Source of the DNA: CAZIPN01 sp964541225
GTDB taxonomy: Bacteria > Actinomycetota > Coriobacteriia > Anaerosomatales > JAAXUF01
Assembly (NCBI GenBank): GCA_964541225.1
Contig: CAZIPN010000008.1
Location: 3,937-67,936 of the forward strand
Length of the DNA stretch: 64,000 nt
Reading direction: 5' to 3'
In this document: positions 6,795-15,728 of the stretch, piece after piece
Layout of the letters: each line of letters begins with the position of its first letter
Numbering within the stretch: position 1 is the first letter of the stretch
Notes under the pieces: generated by a model
The model's database searches: none
Seen by the model: the letters and a program-made list of their open reading frames with translations, nothing else
What the model was told of the DNA's origin: nothing
Made by a program: the position numbers and the translations under genes

Positions 6795-8207
6795 GTGGCG
6801 CTGGCGCCGCGCAGCCTATTGGTATTTCCTGTGGCGCCGGATCCGACTGCACGCGAGGAATGCTACCGGTTGCTGTTCGACGGTGCATTCGACGCGATTC
6901 TGGTGTTCGAGTGCGACACGCTTGCAGTCGTAGATGCCAACCACTCTGCGACGACGTTGTTTGGTCGCACGCGCGATGAGCTGACGGGTGTTTCCGTGTC
7001 TGACCTTCTGGTGTCGCCGCGCGATGCGGCCGCATGGACTCGGCACGAGGAGACCCACATTGCGAGTCAGCGGATGCGCCGTGTCGACGGATCCGGCTTC
7101 CTCGCCGAGGTGAACTGCAAGCGACTGGAACTCGCCGGCAGGAACATGCATGCGGCGTTTCTGCGCGATATCACAAAACGGACTGAGTTCGACGAGGCCT
7201 ATGCTGTGGCAGAGATGAAGTTCGCCGCCGCGTTTGCGTCAAGCGGCGACGCGATCAATGTGACCAGGGTCGAAGACGGAGTCTACGTCGAGGTCAACGA
7301 GGGATTCACGCGGCTCACAGGCTACAGTGCCGAGGAAGTGGTCGGGCAGGGTGCGTCGGAGTTGGAGCTGTGGGCTGACCCGGCTGACAGAGTCAGAATG
7401 GTCGAGGCCCTCAAGGCCGACGGTTTCGTCGACGGTCTTGAGGCGGGATTCTGCGGCAGAGACGGCACCGTGGGGGTCTGTTCTGTGTCCGCACGATTGA
7501 TCCACATCGGCGGGGAACCCCACATCCTGTCGGTGACGCGTGACATCTCGGATCAGAAGCGCACCGCCGAAGAACTTGAGCAGAGCAACGCACGTCTCGG
7601 GCGGATGGTGCGCGACATGACGACGACACTCGGACGTGTCGTGGAAACGCGCGATCCGTACACGCACGGCCACCAGGAACGTGTCGCGAGGGTTTCGAAG
7701 GCGCTCGCGGCTGAGATGAAGCTGCCCGACGATGAGATCGAGGCCGTGAACATGGCCGCTCTCGTGCACGACGTGGGGAAGCTCTCGGTCCCGGCCGAGA
7801 TCCTCAACAAGCCAGGGGCTCTGTCTGAAGTTGAGTTCGGTCTTATCAGAGTTCACTCCGAGCGCGGCTACGCGATTCTGGCGGACGTGGACTTCCCGTG
7901 GCCGATAGCGCAAATCGTTCTGCAGCATCACGAGCGGTGCGATGGGTCGGGATACCCGCGGGGACTGCTCGGCGAGGAGATCTTGCTCCCAGCACGCATC
8001 CTTGCGATTGCCGATGTGGTCGAGGCGATGGCGTCACACAGGCCGTATCGGCCCGCACTTGGCCTGGAGGCGGCGATTGACGAGATTCGCGACAACTCCC
8101 AGAAGTATGATGCCGAGGCGAGAGCGGCCTGTCTGAGATTGTATGAGTCGGGGGAGTTGGACTTCCTGAGGGAAGACCCTGACATCTTGCTGGGCTCGAA
8201 GGGATAG
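6795..8207 (+). CDS. PAS-PAS-HD-GYP signalling protein, putative c-di-GMP phosphodiesterase
   Basis: About 470 residues from GTG 6795, chosen because GGGAGG lies 7 bases upstream; ATG 6618 would add 59 unlikely residues. Two PAS domains come first (about 12-135: CYRLLFDGAFDAILVFECDT; 140-255: ASSGDAINVTRVEDGVYVEVNEGFTRLTGYS), then a short coiled linker and an HD-GYP domain. HDVGKLSVP carries the metal-binding HD near residue 325, and HHERCDGSGYP the GYP signature near 377-387. HD-GYP proteins hydrolyse c-di-GMP; the PAS domains would sense a ligand, oxygen or redox state. No transmembrane segment, so it is cytosolic. It stands alone before leuS. Confidence 0.9.
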   Translation: MALAPRSLLVFPVAPDPTAREECYRLLFDGAFDAILVFECDTLAVVDANHSATTLFGRTRDELTGVSVSDLLVSPRDAAAWTRHEETHIASQRMRRVDGSGFLAEVNCKRLELAGRNMHAAFLRDITKRTEFDEAYAVAEMKFAAAFASSGDAINVTRVEDGVYVEVNEGFTRLTGYSAEEVVGQGASELELWADPADRVRMVEALKADGFVDGLEAGFCGRDGTVGVCSVSARLIHIGGEPHILSVTRDISDQKRTAEELEQSNARLGRMVRDMTTTLGRVVETRDPYTHGHQERVARVSKALAAEMKLPDDEIEAVNMAALVHDVGKLSVPAEILNKPGALSEVEFGLIRVHSERGYAILADVDFPWPIAQIVLQHHERCDGSGYPRGLLGEEILLPARILAIADVVEAMASHRPYRPALGLEAAIDEIRDNSQKYDAEARAACLRLYESGELDFLREDPDILLGSKG

Positions 8208-8314
8208 GGCGGACGGCACTGGTGTGTGGGCGCGTCGTTTTCGCGCATTCGACTCGTCGGCTAGAATCCCTTGAAGCAGCATTCCATCCGAGGCGAGCCC
8301 AGAAAGGCCACCCC

Positions 8315-10873
8315 GTGAGCGAGTTCGTCTTTGAACCCAAGCGCATTGAGGATCACTGGCAGGAGGTGTGGGAGAGCGAGGGGCTCTATCACGCCGCCGA
8401 GAATGCCGAGAAGCCCAAGAAGTACGTGCTCGAGATGTTCCCGTACCCGTCGGGCGACATCCACATGGGACACGTGCGCAACTACACGATCGGTGACGTG
8501 GTTGCTCGGCAGGCCAGCATGGCGGGTTTCGAGGTCCTGCATCCGATTGGCTGGGACGCGTTCGGGCTGCCCGCCGAGAACGCCGCGATCAAGAGCAACA
8601 CGCATCCCGCAAAGTGGACGTACGCCAACATCGACAAGCAGGCAGCGTCGTTCAAGCGGATGGGCTTCTCCTACGACTGGGCGCGCGTCGTCAGGAGTTG
8701 CGACGTCGACTACTACCACTGGGGCCAGTGGATCTTCTTGAAGTTCTGGGAGCGCGGGCTCGTGGAACGGAAGTCCTCGGCGGTCAACTGGTGCCCGAGC
8801 TGCTCAACGGTGCTTGCCAACGAGCAAGTGATCGGCGACGGGGTGTGCTGGCGGTGTAAGAGCGTTGTGGAGAAGCGCGAACTCGAGCAGTGGTACTACA
8901 AGATCACCGAATACGCGCAGGAGCTGCTCGACGATCTTGAGGATCTGCCGGGATGGCCTGAGCGCGTCAAGACCATGCAGGCCAATTGGATCGGTCGAAG
9001 CGAAGGCGCCGAGGTCGACTTCGTGCTCTGTGACGCGGCCGGAGAACCGACCGATGAGACCATCACCGTGTTCACCACGCGTCCCGACACGCTGTTTGGC
9101 TGCACGTTCTTCCTGCTCGCGCCTGAGCATGCACGCGTGAGTGAGTTCGTGGCCGGGACTGAGTTCGAGCCGGCCGTCTCGGCAGTTGTCGCCGCCGCGG
9201 CGCGAGAGACGGCGGTGGAGCGGCAGCTCGGCGAGCGCGAGAAGAACGGGGCGTTCACCGGGCGGTATGTGGTCAATCCGGTCAACGGCGAGAAGGTGCC
9301 GGTGTGGGTTGCCGACTACGTCTTGCTTGAGTACGGGACCGGCGCGGTGATGGCTGTGCCGAGTGGTGATCAGCGTGACTTCGAGTTCGCTCGCAAGTAC
9401 GATCTGCCGATTCCGCCCGTGGTGGTGAGCGAGGATGATGCACTCTACCGGCAACTCAAGGGCGAGAAGGACCGCGTGCTCGAGCATGTCGATTGGGACT
9501 CGCTTCCCGAGGAGAAACGCTGCGCGTACGCCGGCCCCGGCATCATGGTGCAATCTGGCGAGTTCACCGGGATGCTCGGCGGCAAGGGTAGCGAGGGAAT
9601 GCGTGCGGTTACGCAGTGGCTTGCCGATCGAGGGCTAGGTCGCGAGTCGATCAACTTCCGGTTGCGCGACTGGCTGATCAGCCGTCAGCGCTACTGGGGA
9701 AACCCGATCCCCGCGATCCACTGCCCGACCTGCGGAGTCGTGCCAATACCCATCGAGGATCTGCCGGTCGTGCTGCCGATGGACATCGACATCACCAAGG
9801 GCGAAACGCTTGCCGATCACCCCGAGTTCTTTGAGACGACGTGTCCGAAGTGCGGCGGGGCTGCTCGGCGGGAAACCGACACGATGGACACGTTCACGTG
9901 CTCGTCGTGGTACTACCTGCGCTACACCGACGCGAAGAACACCGAGCTCCCGTTCTCGGCAGACAACGCGAACTACTGGATGCCGGTCGACCAGTACATC
10001 GGCGGCATCGAGCATGCGATCCTGCACCTTCTGTACTCGCGGTTTTTCACGAAGGTGTTCCGCGATATGGGCATGGTGGAGGCCAGCGAGCCATTCACGA
10101 ACCTGCTCACGCAAGGGATGGTCAAGCTCGACGGCGCCACGATGAGCAAGAGCCGCGGCAACGTGGTGGCGCCCGAGGACATGATCGCGAAGTACGGCGC
10201 GGACACGCTGCGCGCTTACATCCTCTTCATGGCACCGCCGGACAAAGACCTGGAGTGGAGCTTTGATGGCCTGGAGGGCATGCATCGCTTCCTCGCGCGG
10301 GCCAGCAAGTTCGTGGCGCAGGCTGCCGAGGAGGCGTCGACTGGCAGTGGCGTGGCGGCGGCAGGTGACTCGGCGGCCAAGACGCTGCATCGCGAGATGC
10401 ATCGCGTGATCGCGAAGGTCACCGACGACGTGTCGCGCTTCCAGTTCAACACGGCCATCTCGGCCATGATGGAGCTCACGAACGCGGCGCAGGAGTATCG
10501 GCGAGCGGTTGGGGCGGGGAAGCGCGATCTGGCGTTGCAGCGCGAGGTCGCCGAGACGCTGACGCTGCTCTTGGCGCCGTTCGTGCCGCACCTGGCCGAG
10601 GAGTTGTGGCGCGAGGTTCTCGGCGGGCAGGCGTCGGTGCATCTTGAGGCGTGGCCCGAGTGGGATGCGTCGGCGGTTGAGGCCGAGGAGGTCGAGCTTG
10701 CCGTGCAGGTCAACGGCAAGGTGCGTGGGAAGGTCACGGTCGACGTGAACCTCGCCGAGGAGGACGTGATCGCCGTTGCGCTGAGCGCGGTGGCACCGCA
10801 TGTCGAAGGCAAGGACGTGAAGAAGGTCGTTGTGGTCGCTGGCAAACTCGTGAGCGTGGTTGTGGCGGGGTAA
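8315..10873 (+). CDS. leuS: Leucyl-tRNA synthetase
   Basis: An 852-residue class Ia synthetase charging tRNA-Leu. PYPSGDIHMGH (HIGH motif, about residues 43-53) and TMSKS (KMSKS motif, about 608-612) are both present. The CP1 editing domain (TTRPDTLFGCTFFLLAPEH) and the Zn-type cysteines around CPSC...CWRC and CPKC are visible, and the LeuRS-specific C-terminal domain ends LVSVVVAG. Start GTG 8315 (VSEFVFEPKRIEDHWQ) follows AGAAAGG; a GTG at 8222 would add 31 residues atypical for the family. TAGAAT at 8262-8267 may be the -10 box. No T-box leader is visible. Confidence 0.97.
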   Translation: MSEFVFEPKRIEDHWQEVWESEGLYHAAENAEKPKKYVLEMFPYPSGDIHMGHVRNYTIGDVVARQASMAGFEVLHPIGWDAFGLPAENAAIKSNTHPAKWTYANIDKQAASFKRMGFSYDWARVVRSCDVDYYHWGQWIFLKFWERGLVERKSSAVNWCPSCSTVLANEQVIGDGVCWRCKSVVEKRELEQWYYKITEYAQELLDDLEDLPGWPERVKTMQANWIGRSEGAEVDFVLCDAAGEPTDETITVFTTRPDTLFGCTFFLLAPEHARVSEFVAGTEFEPAVSAVVAAAARETAVERQLGEREKNGAFTGRYVVNPVNGEKVPVWVADYVLLEYGTGAVMAVPSGDQRDFEFARKYDLPIPPVVVSEDDALYRQLKGEKDRVLEHVDWDSLPEEKRCAYAGPGIMVQSGEFTGMLGGKGSEGMRAVTQWLADRGLGRESINFRLRDWLISRQRYWGNPIPAIHCPTCGVVPIPIEDLPVVLPMDIDITKGETLADHPEFFETTCPKCGGAARRETDTMDTFTCSSWYYLRYTDAKNTELPFSADNANYWMPVDQYIGGIEHAILHLLYSRFFTKVFRDMGMVEASEPFTNLLTQGMVKLDGATMSKSRGNVVAPEDMIAKYGADTLRAYILFMAPPDKDLEWSFDGLEGMHRFLARASKFVAQAAEEASTGSGVAAAGDSAAKTLHREMHRVIAKVTDDVSRFQFNTAISAMMELTNAAQEYRRAVGAGKRDLALQREVAETLTLLLAPFVPHLAEELWREVLGGQASVHLEAWPEWDASAVEAEEVELAVQVNGKVRGKVTVDVNLAEEDVIAVALSAVAPHVEGKDVKKVVVVAGKLVSVVVAG

Positions 10874-10960
10874 GACGCGAGTTGGGATTGGGTAGGCCCT
10901 GCACGGCATGATGATCGCGCGACGAGACCGGCAAGAGCTTGTCGCAGTGAGCTGAACGAA

Positions 10961-10998
10961 CGGCGCCCCTCGCCGTGGATGAGGCGGGGGGCCTTGTT
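10961..10998 (+). terminator. Probable leuS terminator
   Basis: GGCGCCCCTCGCC and GGCGGGGGGCC form a long GC stem with two bulges around GTGGATGA, followed by TTGTTGT. It sits about 90 bases after leuS and abuts the comEA GTG at 10999. Confidence 0.5.
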
Positions 10999-11772
10999 GT
11001 GCTCGAATCCATCGGTGCTCGGCTCAAGGCGCTGGCGAGACGCGCCGGCTTCGCGGGGGTTCCAACGCCCGTGCTGGTCGCGGGGATGTTTCTGCTCACC
11101 GTGGCGGTCGTGCTTGCGCTGGTGCGCTGGTGGCCGCATCCGGCAGACGCAGACACGCTCGTCGATGTGAACCATTCCAAGAACGTAGGGGCAGGCGCGG
11201 CAGCACCCTCGAGTTCTGCTGGCGATTCCGGCAAGGCACACGTCGCGGGAGGGACGTCCTGTGATCAGACGGCGACGGTCTTCGTGGATGTTGTTGGCGC
11301 TGTGCGCAACCCCGGAGTGTATTCGCTGACCGACGGTGCGCGGGTGAAAGCTGCCGTTGACGCCGCGGGCGGACTTGCCCCGGAGGCAGCCCCCGCTGCG
11401 GTGAATCTTGCCGCGAAAGTGCAGGACGGCGAGCAGATCGTCGTACCGACACAGGAGCAGGTGGAGAAGGGCGAGGTTCCGGCCGCGGCCGCAGGTGGTG
11501 GATCTGGGGGCAGCGCGGGGGGCACGAGTGGCGCGGGTTCGAGCACGCCTGGCTCAGCAGCTTCGGGCGCACCGGCTGCCAAGGTCAATCTCAACAGTGC
11601 GGATGCCGCTGCGCTGGACGCTCTTCCCGGTATCGGTCCATCGACGGCGGCCAAGATCGTGGCGGACCGAGAGGCAAACGGGCCGTTTCAGACACCCGAC
11701 GATCTGGGCCGCGTGCCGGGGATTGGCCCAAAGAAGCTCGACCAGTTGAAACCTCTGATCAGTGTGCGCTGA
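10999..11772 (+). CDS. comEA: ComEA DNA receptor for natural transformation
   Basis: A 257-residue membrane-anchored DNA-binding protein. One transmembrane helix (about 22-42, PVLVAGMFLLTVAVVLALV) is followed by a SLBB domain (TATVFVDVVGAVRNPGVYSL), a Gly/Ser/Ala linker, and a C-terminal tandem helix-hairpin-helix: VNLNSADAAALDALPGIGPSTAAKI and GRVPGIGPKKLDQLK. It binds double-stranded DNA outside the membrane and passes it to ComEC, encoded next with overlap. GTG 10999 (VLESIGARLKALARR) is preferred; GTG 10975 lies in the leuS terminator. Confidence 0.95.
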   Translation: MLESIGARLKALARRAGFAGVPTPVLVAGMFLLTVAVVLALVRWWPHPADADTLVDVNHSKNVGAGAAAPSSSAGDSGKAHVAGGTSCDQTATVFVDVVGAVRNPGVYSLTDGARVKAAVDAAGGLAPEAAPAAVNLAAKVQDGEQIVVPTQEQVEKGEVPAAAAGGGSGGSAGGTSGAGSSTPGSAASGAPAAKVNLNSADAAALDALPGIGPSTAAKIVADREANGPFQTPDDLGRVPGIGPKKLDQLKPLISVR

Positions 11773-14314
11773 ACGTAGTGCTCGGCGGGTGGTTCGGCCG
11801 TCGTTGCCACCCATGGTGTGGACGTCGGTCGGTCTCGCGGCGGGTGTCCTCGGCGCCGAGAAGTCGGTGTGGTTCGGATACACCCGCGGCGTGAGTGTCG
11901 CGTGGACGGTGGCTGCCTTGGCAACCGCCGCAGTTGCCCTTGGGCTGGTTGCCCTTGGGCTGGTTGCGTTTGCAGCGACGAAGCGGTTTGCGGCAGTCGC
12001 GATGCTGGTGGCGGGAGTGGCCGCGGGGTTGGTGGTTGGCGGCGCATGCTGGGTTGGACAGCGGAGCACCTCGCAGTCAGCGATGCGGCTTCACGGATCG
12101 CGTTGGCTGTTGGTGGTCGGTTCGGATGTGTCATCGGGTCAGTTTGGCGACAGCGCGGTCTGCGAGCTGCGCACGGACCACGGTCCGATCGGGCAGGTGC
12201 GCGCCCGGTGGCCGAAAGGGTCCTCGCCGCCGAGCTTGGGCCAGGTGGTTGAGGTATACGGCGCCCTCTCGCAGGCCCGCACGCAAGAGGCTGCCGAGCA
12301 GGACTTCGAAGAAGGGCTCATCGGCAGTGTGAGCGTGCGAGTGATCCGAGGCGTGCGATGGGACAGTGGCGTGAAGGGGGCGATGGGAAGAGTCCGCGTC
12401 TGGGCCGACTCGAAGATCCCGCGTGCGAAGGGCGACGGGCCCGCGCTTCTGGCGAGCACCCTGCTCGGCGAGAAGTTCCGGATCGCTGGCAGCGACGCCG
12501 AGGCGGACATGCAGGTAGCAGGTCTGGCTCACGTCGAATCAACGTCGGGTTTTCACGTTGTACTGCTCTGCTCGCTGCTTGAGGCGGGTCTGCTGGGGTT
12601 GAGCGTCGGGCGACGGTCGCGGGCTGCAGCGATCGCAGTGTCGGCAGGAGCATTCGTCTTGTTGGCTGGCGGGCGAGTATCGACGATCAGGAGCTGGGGC
12701 ACGGCGATGGTCGGCGGTGCGGGTCGGCTCGTGGGTCGTCGCCCGACTGGGGTCGGCACGTTGGCTGCGGCAGCCGCGACGTTCATCTGCGTGTCACCCG
12801 CAAGCGTGTTTGATGTGGGCTTCCAGCTTTCGGTGCTTGGCGTGGCTGGCATCGTGCTGTTCGGTCGACTTGCCTCCGAGTGGGTGAGCGAGGCGTTGCC
12901 GCGCGCAATGCGGTGGTCTGCCGATGGACTCGCGATCACGCTGTGCGCCATCGCCGCAACATTGCCGCTGACCGCGTCGGCGTTCGGGATGGTCTCTTTG
13001 GTAGCTCCACTCTCCAACGTGGTCGCAGTTCCACTGGTGATGGGCGAGTTCGTGCTGGGACTCCTTGGGATGGGTGCCTCGGCGGTGTGGGGGCCGGCGG
13101 GCAGTGCGATCCTGTCGGCGGCCTGCGCCTTTGGTTCCATGCTGGCCGACGCCGCGGGATGGTTTGCTGCGCTCCCACACGCTTCAGTGCCCGCCTCAGC
13201 CGCCTCGCTGGTGTCCGTGGCGTTCGGGGTTCTCGGCGCGGGAGCGTTGTGGGCGTGGTGGCCGCAACCAACGCGACCACGTGCACGAGCTGCGTTTGGG
13301 ATCGGATTGCTCGGCGTTGCAGTTGTTGCCGTGGGAATTCCGGCGCCGATGTCCAAACCAGAGATCGTGGTGATGGACATTGGGCAGGGTGACGCAATTC
13401 TCGTGGAAGATGGGCCGCATCAGCTGCTGGTCGACACTGGTCCCGACGCGCGGCACATTCTGCCTGCCTTGGCACGGAACTCGGTCCACAGAGTTGACGG
13501 TGTCGTCATAACCCACTTGCACGCCGACCACTACGGTGGCCTGGAATCGGTCGCCCAGGTAATGAGCGTTCCGCACATCTTCTTGCCGTGGGGGACGCTC
13601 GACAAGTCGTCGGCGACTTTGCGCAGCATCATGCGTGAGTCCAAGAATCCGCCGACGGAACTCGCGGCCGGCGATCAGGTGCACGTTGGTCGTATCGACT
13701 TGAAAGTGGTGTGCCCGTCGAGTCCCGTCGAGAACGCGGCAACCAATGAGGCCAGCGTCGTGATGCTGGCGTGTGATGGGTCGGAATCGGTGCTGCTTAC
13801 GGGAGATGCCGAAGCAGGAGTGCTGCAACCAGCCTGTGACGACGGGCGTCTCGGCAAGATCGACGTTCTCAAGGTCGGTCATCACGGCAGCGCGATTTCC
13901 TTATCGCAGCCGCTTCTGGACGTCTTGCAACCCGGATGCGCTGTGATCAGCGTTGGAGCAAACAACCGATTCGGACACCCAAAACGCGAAGCGCTTGAGT
14001 TCTTGCGTTCGAACGCGATACCGACGTATCGCACTGACCTGAACGGTGACGTTCGTGTGCGTTTCGGCCCTGATGGGTGCGAGGTTTCTGCAGCTCATGG
14101 GCGCGCGGTGGCTGCTCGTTGGGGGGCACCGACGCCCACGAGAGATCGTGGCGTCGTGCAGAGTCGCTGTGCGACACTGGAGGCCGTATCGGCGAGCACT
14201 CAACTCTTGACGGAGACACATGCCCGGATCGCTTTCAGACCTCAAGAACGTCTACCTCATCTATGGCAGCGAGGACCTCCGGCTCGATCAAGCCGTGGCT
14301 CGTCTTCGGCATAG
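11762..14314 (+). CDS. comEC: ComEC/Rec2 DNA-uptake channel with metallo-beta-lactamase domain
   Basis: About 850 residues. N-terminal helices and a DUF4131/OB-like region lead to the competence channel domain (HVESTSGFHVVLLCSLLEAG, ARGXXXGX-like segment), multiple membrane helices, and a C-terminal metallo-beta-lactamase domain with THLHADHYGG (about residue 583) and TGDAE, KVGHHGS. It transports one DNA strand into the cytosol. The start overlaps comEA by 11 bases at GTG 11762; ATG 11813 is an alternative. The frame continues 95 bases into holA, giving a tail beyond the usual domain end. A 15-bp tandem repeat at 11933-11962 duplicates five residues in a membrane helix. Confidence 0.93.
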   Translation: MCAERSARRVVRPSLPPMVWTSVGLAAGVLGAEKSVWFGYTRGVSVAWTVAALATAAVALGLVALGLVAFAATKRFAAVAMLVAGVAAGLVVGGACWVGQRSTSQSAMRLHGSRWLLVVGSDVSSGQFGDSAVCELRTDHGPIGQVRARWPKGSSPPSLGQVVEVYGALSQARTQEAAEQDFEEGLIGSVSVRVIRGVRWDSGVKGAMGRVRVWADSKIPRAKGDGPALLASTLLGEKFRIAGSDAEADMQVAGLAHVESTSGFHVVLLCSLLEAGLLGLSVGRRSRAAAIAVSAGAFVLLAGGRVSTIRSWGTAMVGGAGRLVGRRPTGVGTLAAAAATFICVSPASVFDVGFQLSVLGVAGIVLFGRLASEWVSEALPRAMRWSADGLAITLCAIAATLPLTASAFGMVSLVAPLSNVVAVPLVMGEFVLGLLGMGASAVWGPAGSAILSAACAFGSMLADAAGWFAALPHASVPASAASLVSVAFGVLGAGALWAWWPQPTRPRARAAFGIGLLGVAVVAVGIPAPMSKPEIVVMDIGQGDAILVEDGPHQLLVDTGPDARHILPALARNSVHRVDGVVITHLHADHYGGLESVAQVMSVPHIFLPWGTLDKSSATLRSIMRESKNPPTELAAGDQVHVGRIDLKVVCPSSPVENAATNEASVVMLACDGSESVLLTGDAEAGVLQPACDDGRLGKIDVLKVGHHGSAISLSQPLLDVLQPGCAVISVGANNRFGHPKREALEFLRSNAIPTYRTDLNGDVRVRFGPDGCEVSAAHGRAVAARWGAPTPTRDRGVVQSRCATLEAVSASTQLLTETHARIAFRPQERLPHLWQRGPPARSSRGSSSA
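11933..11962. repeat. 15-bp perfect tandem repeat inside comEC
   Basis: GTTGCCCTTGGGCTG occurs twice back to back (11933-11947, 11948-11962), encoding a repeated VALGL in an N-terminal membrane helix. Such a slippage-prone unit could vary helix length by five residues between strains. Confidence 0.9.
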
Positions 14315-15188
14315 GGTCGCCGAGGTTGCCGATCTCGACTTCAACTTCGAGGCGTTCGACGGTGAGAACGCGGATGCGGACGACATTGTCGCCGCCAGCA
14401 ACACGATGCCGTTTCTCTCGGAGCGACGGCTTGTCGTTGTGCGCAACGTGGACAAGATGGCGAAGTCAGGTCACGACGTGCTCGCGGCGTATGCGGCAGA
14501 TCCTTCGCCGAGCACCGTGCTCGTCCTCGTCGCGACCAAGATGGCCAAGAACACGAAACTCTACAAAGCGGTCGACAGGCTCGGCGGAATCGCCGAGTAC
14601 GCAGCGCCTCGCAAGTCCGAATATCCGCGCGAGGTACAGCGAATGTTCGCGGATCGCGGAAGAAGCATCGACGTAGATGCGGCCGAGCTTCTGGTGACGG
14701 CTGTGGGATACGATCTGCGGCGGCTGAATACTGAGACGGACAAAGCCGTTGCGTTTGTCGGCGCGCGCGCTGAGGTGACTCGTGCAGACATCGAGCGGGT
14801 GGTCTCGACAACTGCCGTGGGGTCTGTGTTTGAGCTGTGCGACGCCGTCGCAAACAAAGACGCGGCTACCGGGCTTCGGCTACTCGGTGAGTTGCTCGGC
14901 AATGGGGAGTCGATCTACGGGGTGCACGCCCTGGCGCTGAGGACGATTCGCGACCTCATTGTGGCGCGCTCGGCGATCGACGCTGGCGCGGGGTCGCTTG
15001 GCGAGATTGCGCGGCGTGTCGGGAGGCCGGACTGGCAGGTCAAGAACCTTCCGCGCCAGGCGAGGGGCTTTGAGGCTGAGGAGTTGGCTGATGCGCTGAG
15101 GGCTGCGGCAGAATCCGAGGCCCAAATGAAAACGAGCCGGGATCCCCGACTCGCATTCGAGCGTTGGCTCGTGAGGGTGTGTGCCTAG
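14220..15188 (+). CDS. holA: DNA polymerase III delta subunit
   Basis: A 322-residue clamp-loader subunit. The N-terminus NVYLIYGSEDLRLDQAV is the HolA start with a degenerate nucleotide-binding fold, followed by VVRNVDKM and LVLVATKMAKNTKL; the C-terminal collar domain contains LLGELLGNGESIYGVHALALRTIRDL. It opens the beta clamp during replication. It follows comEC with a long overlap, the usual comEC-holA-rpsT neighbourhood of Gram-positive genomes. GACGGAG precedes the ATG. Confidence 0.95.
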   Translation: MPGSLSDLKNVYLIYGSEDLRLDQAVARLRHRVAEVADLDFNFEAFDGENADADDIVAASNTMPFLSERRLVVVRNVDKMAKSGHDVLAAYAADPSPSTVLVLVATKMAKNTKLYKAVDRLGGIAEYAAPRKSEYPREVQRMFADRGRSIDVDAAELLVTAVGYDLRRLNTETDKAVAFVGARAEVTRADIERVVSTTAVGSVFELCDAVANKDAATGLRLLGELLGNGESIYGVHALALRTIRDLIVARSAIDAGAGSLGEIARRVGRPDWQVKNLPRQARGFEAEELADALRAAAESEAQMKTSRDPRLAFERWLVRVCA

Positions 15189-15237
15189 CGCACAACTAGC
15201 GTCGCGCGTCGAAAGGCGCGGCGGTCGCAGGAAGGCG

Positions 15238-15504
15238 CTAGCTCTTCACCGTATTCGCCAGCTTCACGACACCGGACTTGCGGTTGGCAGCCTGCTTCGC
15301 GTGGATGACGCCCTTGCTTGCGGCTTTGTCGAGCAGGCGAGATGCCTCAAGGGCTGCGGCCTTGGCGGCGTCTGCATCCGCAGCCTCAACGGCGGTGTGC
15401 ACCCGCTTGATCGCGGTCTTGAGTTCTGACTTCACGGCACGATTGCGCTGGTGTGCCTTCTCGTTGGTGAGAACGCGCTTCTTCTGGCTCTTGATATTCG
15501 CCAC
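15238..15504 (-). CDS. rpsT: 30S ribosomal protein S20
   Basis: An 88-residue, Lys/Ala-rich protein starting MANIKSQKKRVLTNEKAHQRN and ending GVVKLANTVKS, the standard S20 sequence that binds 16S rRNA. It begins with GTG, preceded by GGAGG at 9 bases. It is transcribed opposite to holA and lepA; the 224-base region 15505-15728 must hold its promoter and that of lepA. Confidence 0.98.
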   Translation of the reverse strand: MANIKSQKKRVLTNEKAHQRNRAVKSELKTAIKRVHTAVEAADADAAKAAALEASRLLDKAASKGVIHAKQAANRKSGVVKLANTVKS

Positions 15505-15728
15505 GTGCTTGTTCCTCCAGACGTGTACCTATCATGCCCGTCGCAGTGGGGTGCGAGAGAGCCGAGAAAAGATACCACAACCCCAGAAGGGTGTTCAATG
15601 AAGCGGCGCGATGCATCAGCGCCGAGGACGCCCGGAGTAGTGTGCGCCGCGCGGCGAGCACTGGCGCGTGCGCTCGCCCTGGAGCGCACCTCGCCTCGGG
15701 ACACTGCGTGCTGCTACACTCAACCGCC

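Noticed and set aside
9635..10909. 424-codon open frame on the - strand
   Set aside because: Antisense of leuS; composition biased to Arg, His and Leu as in other shadows.
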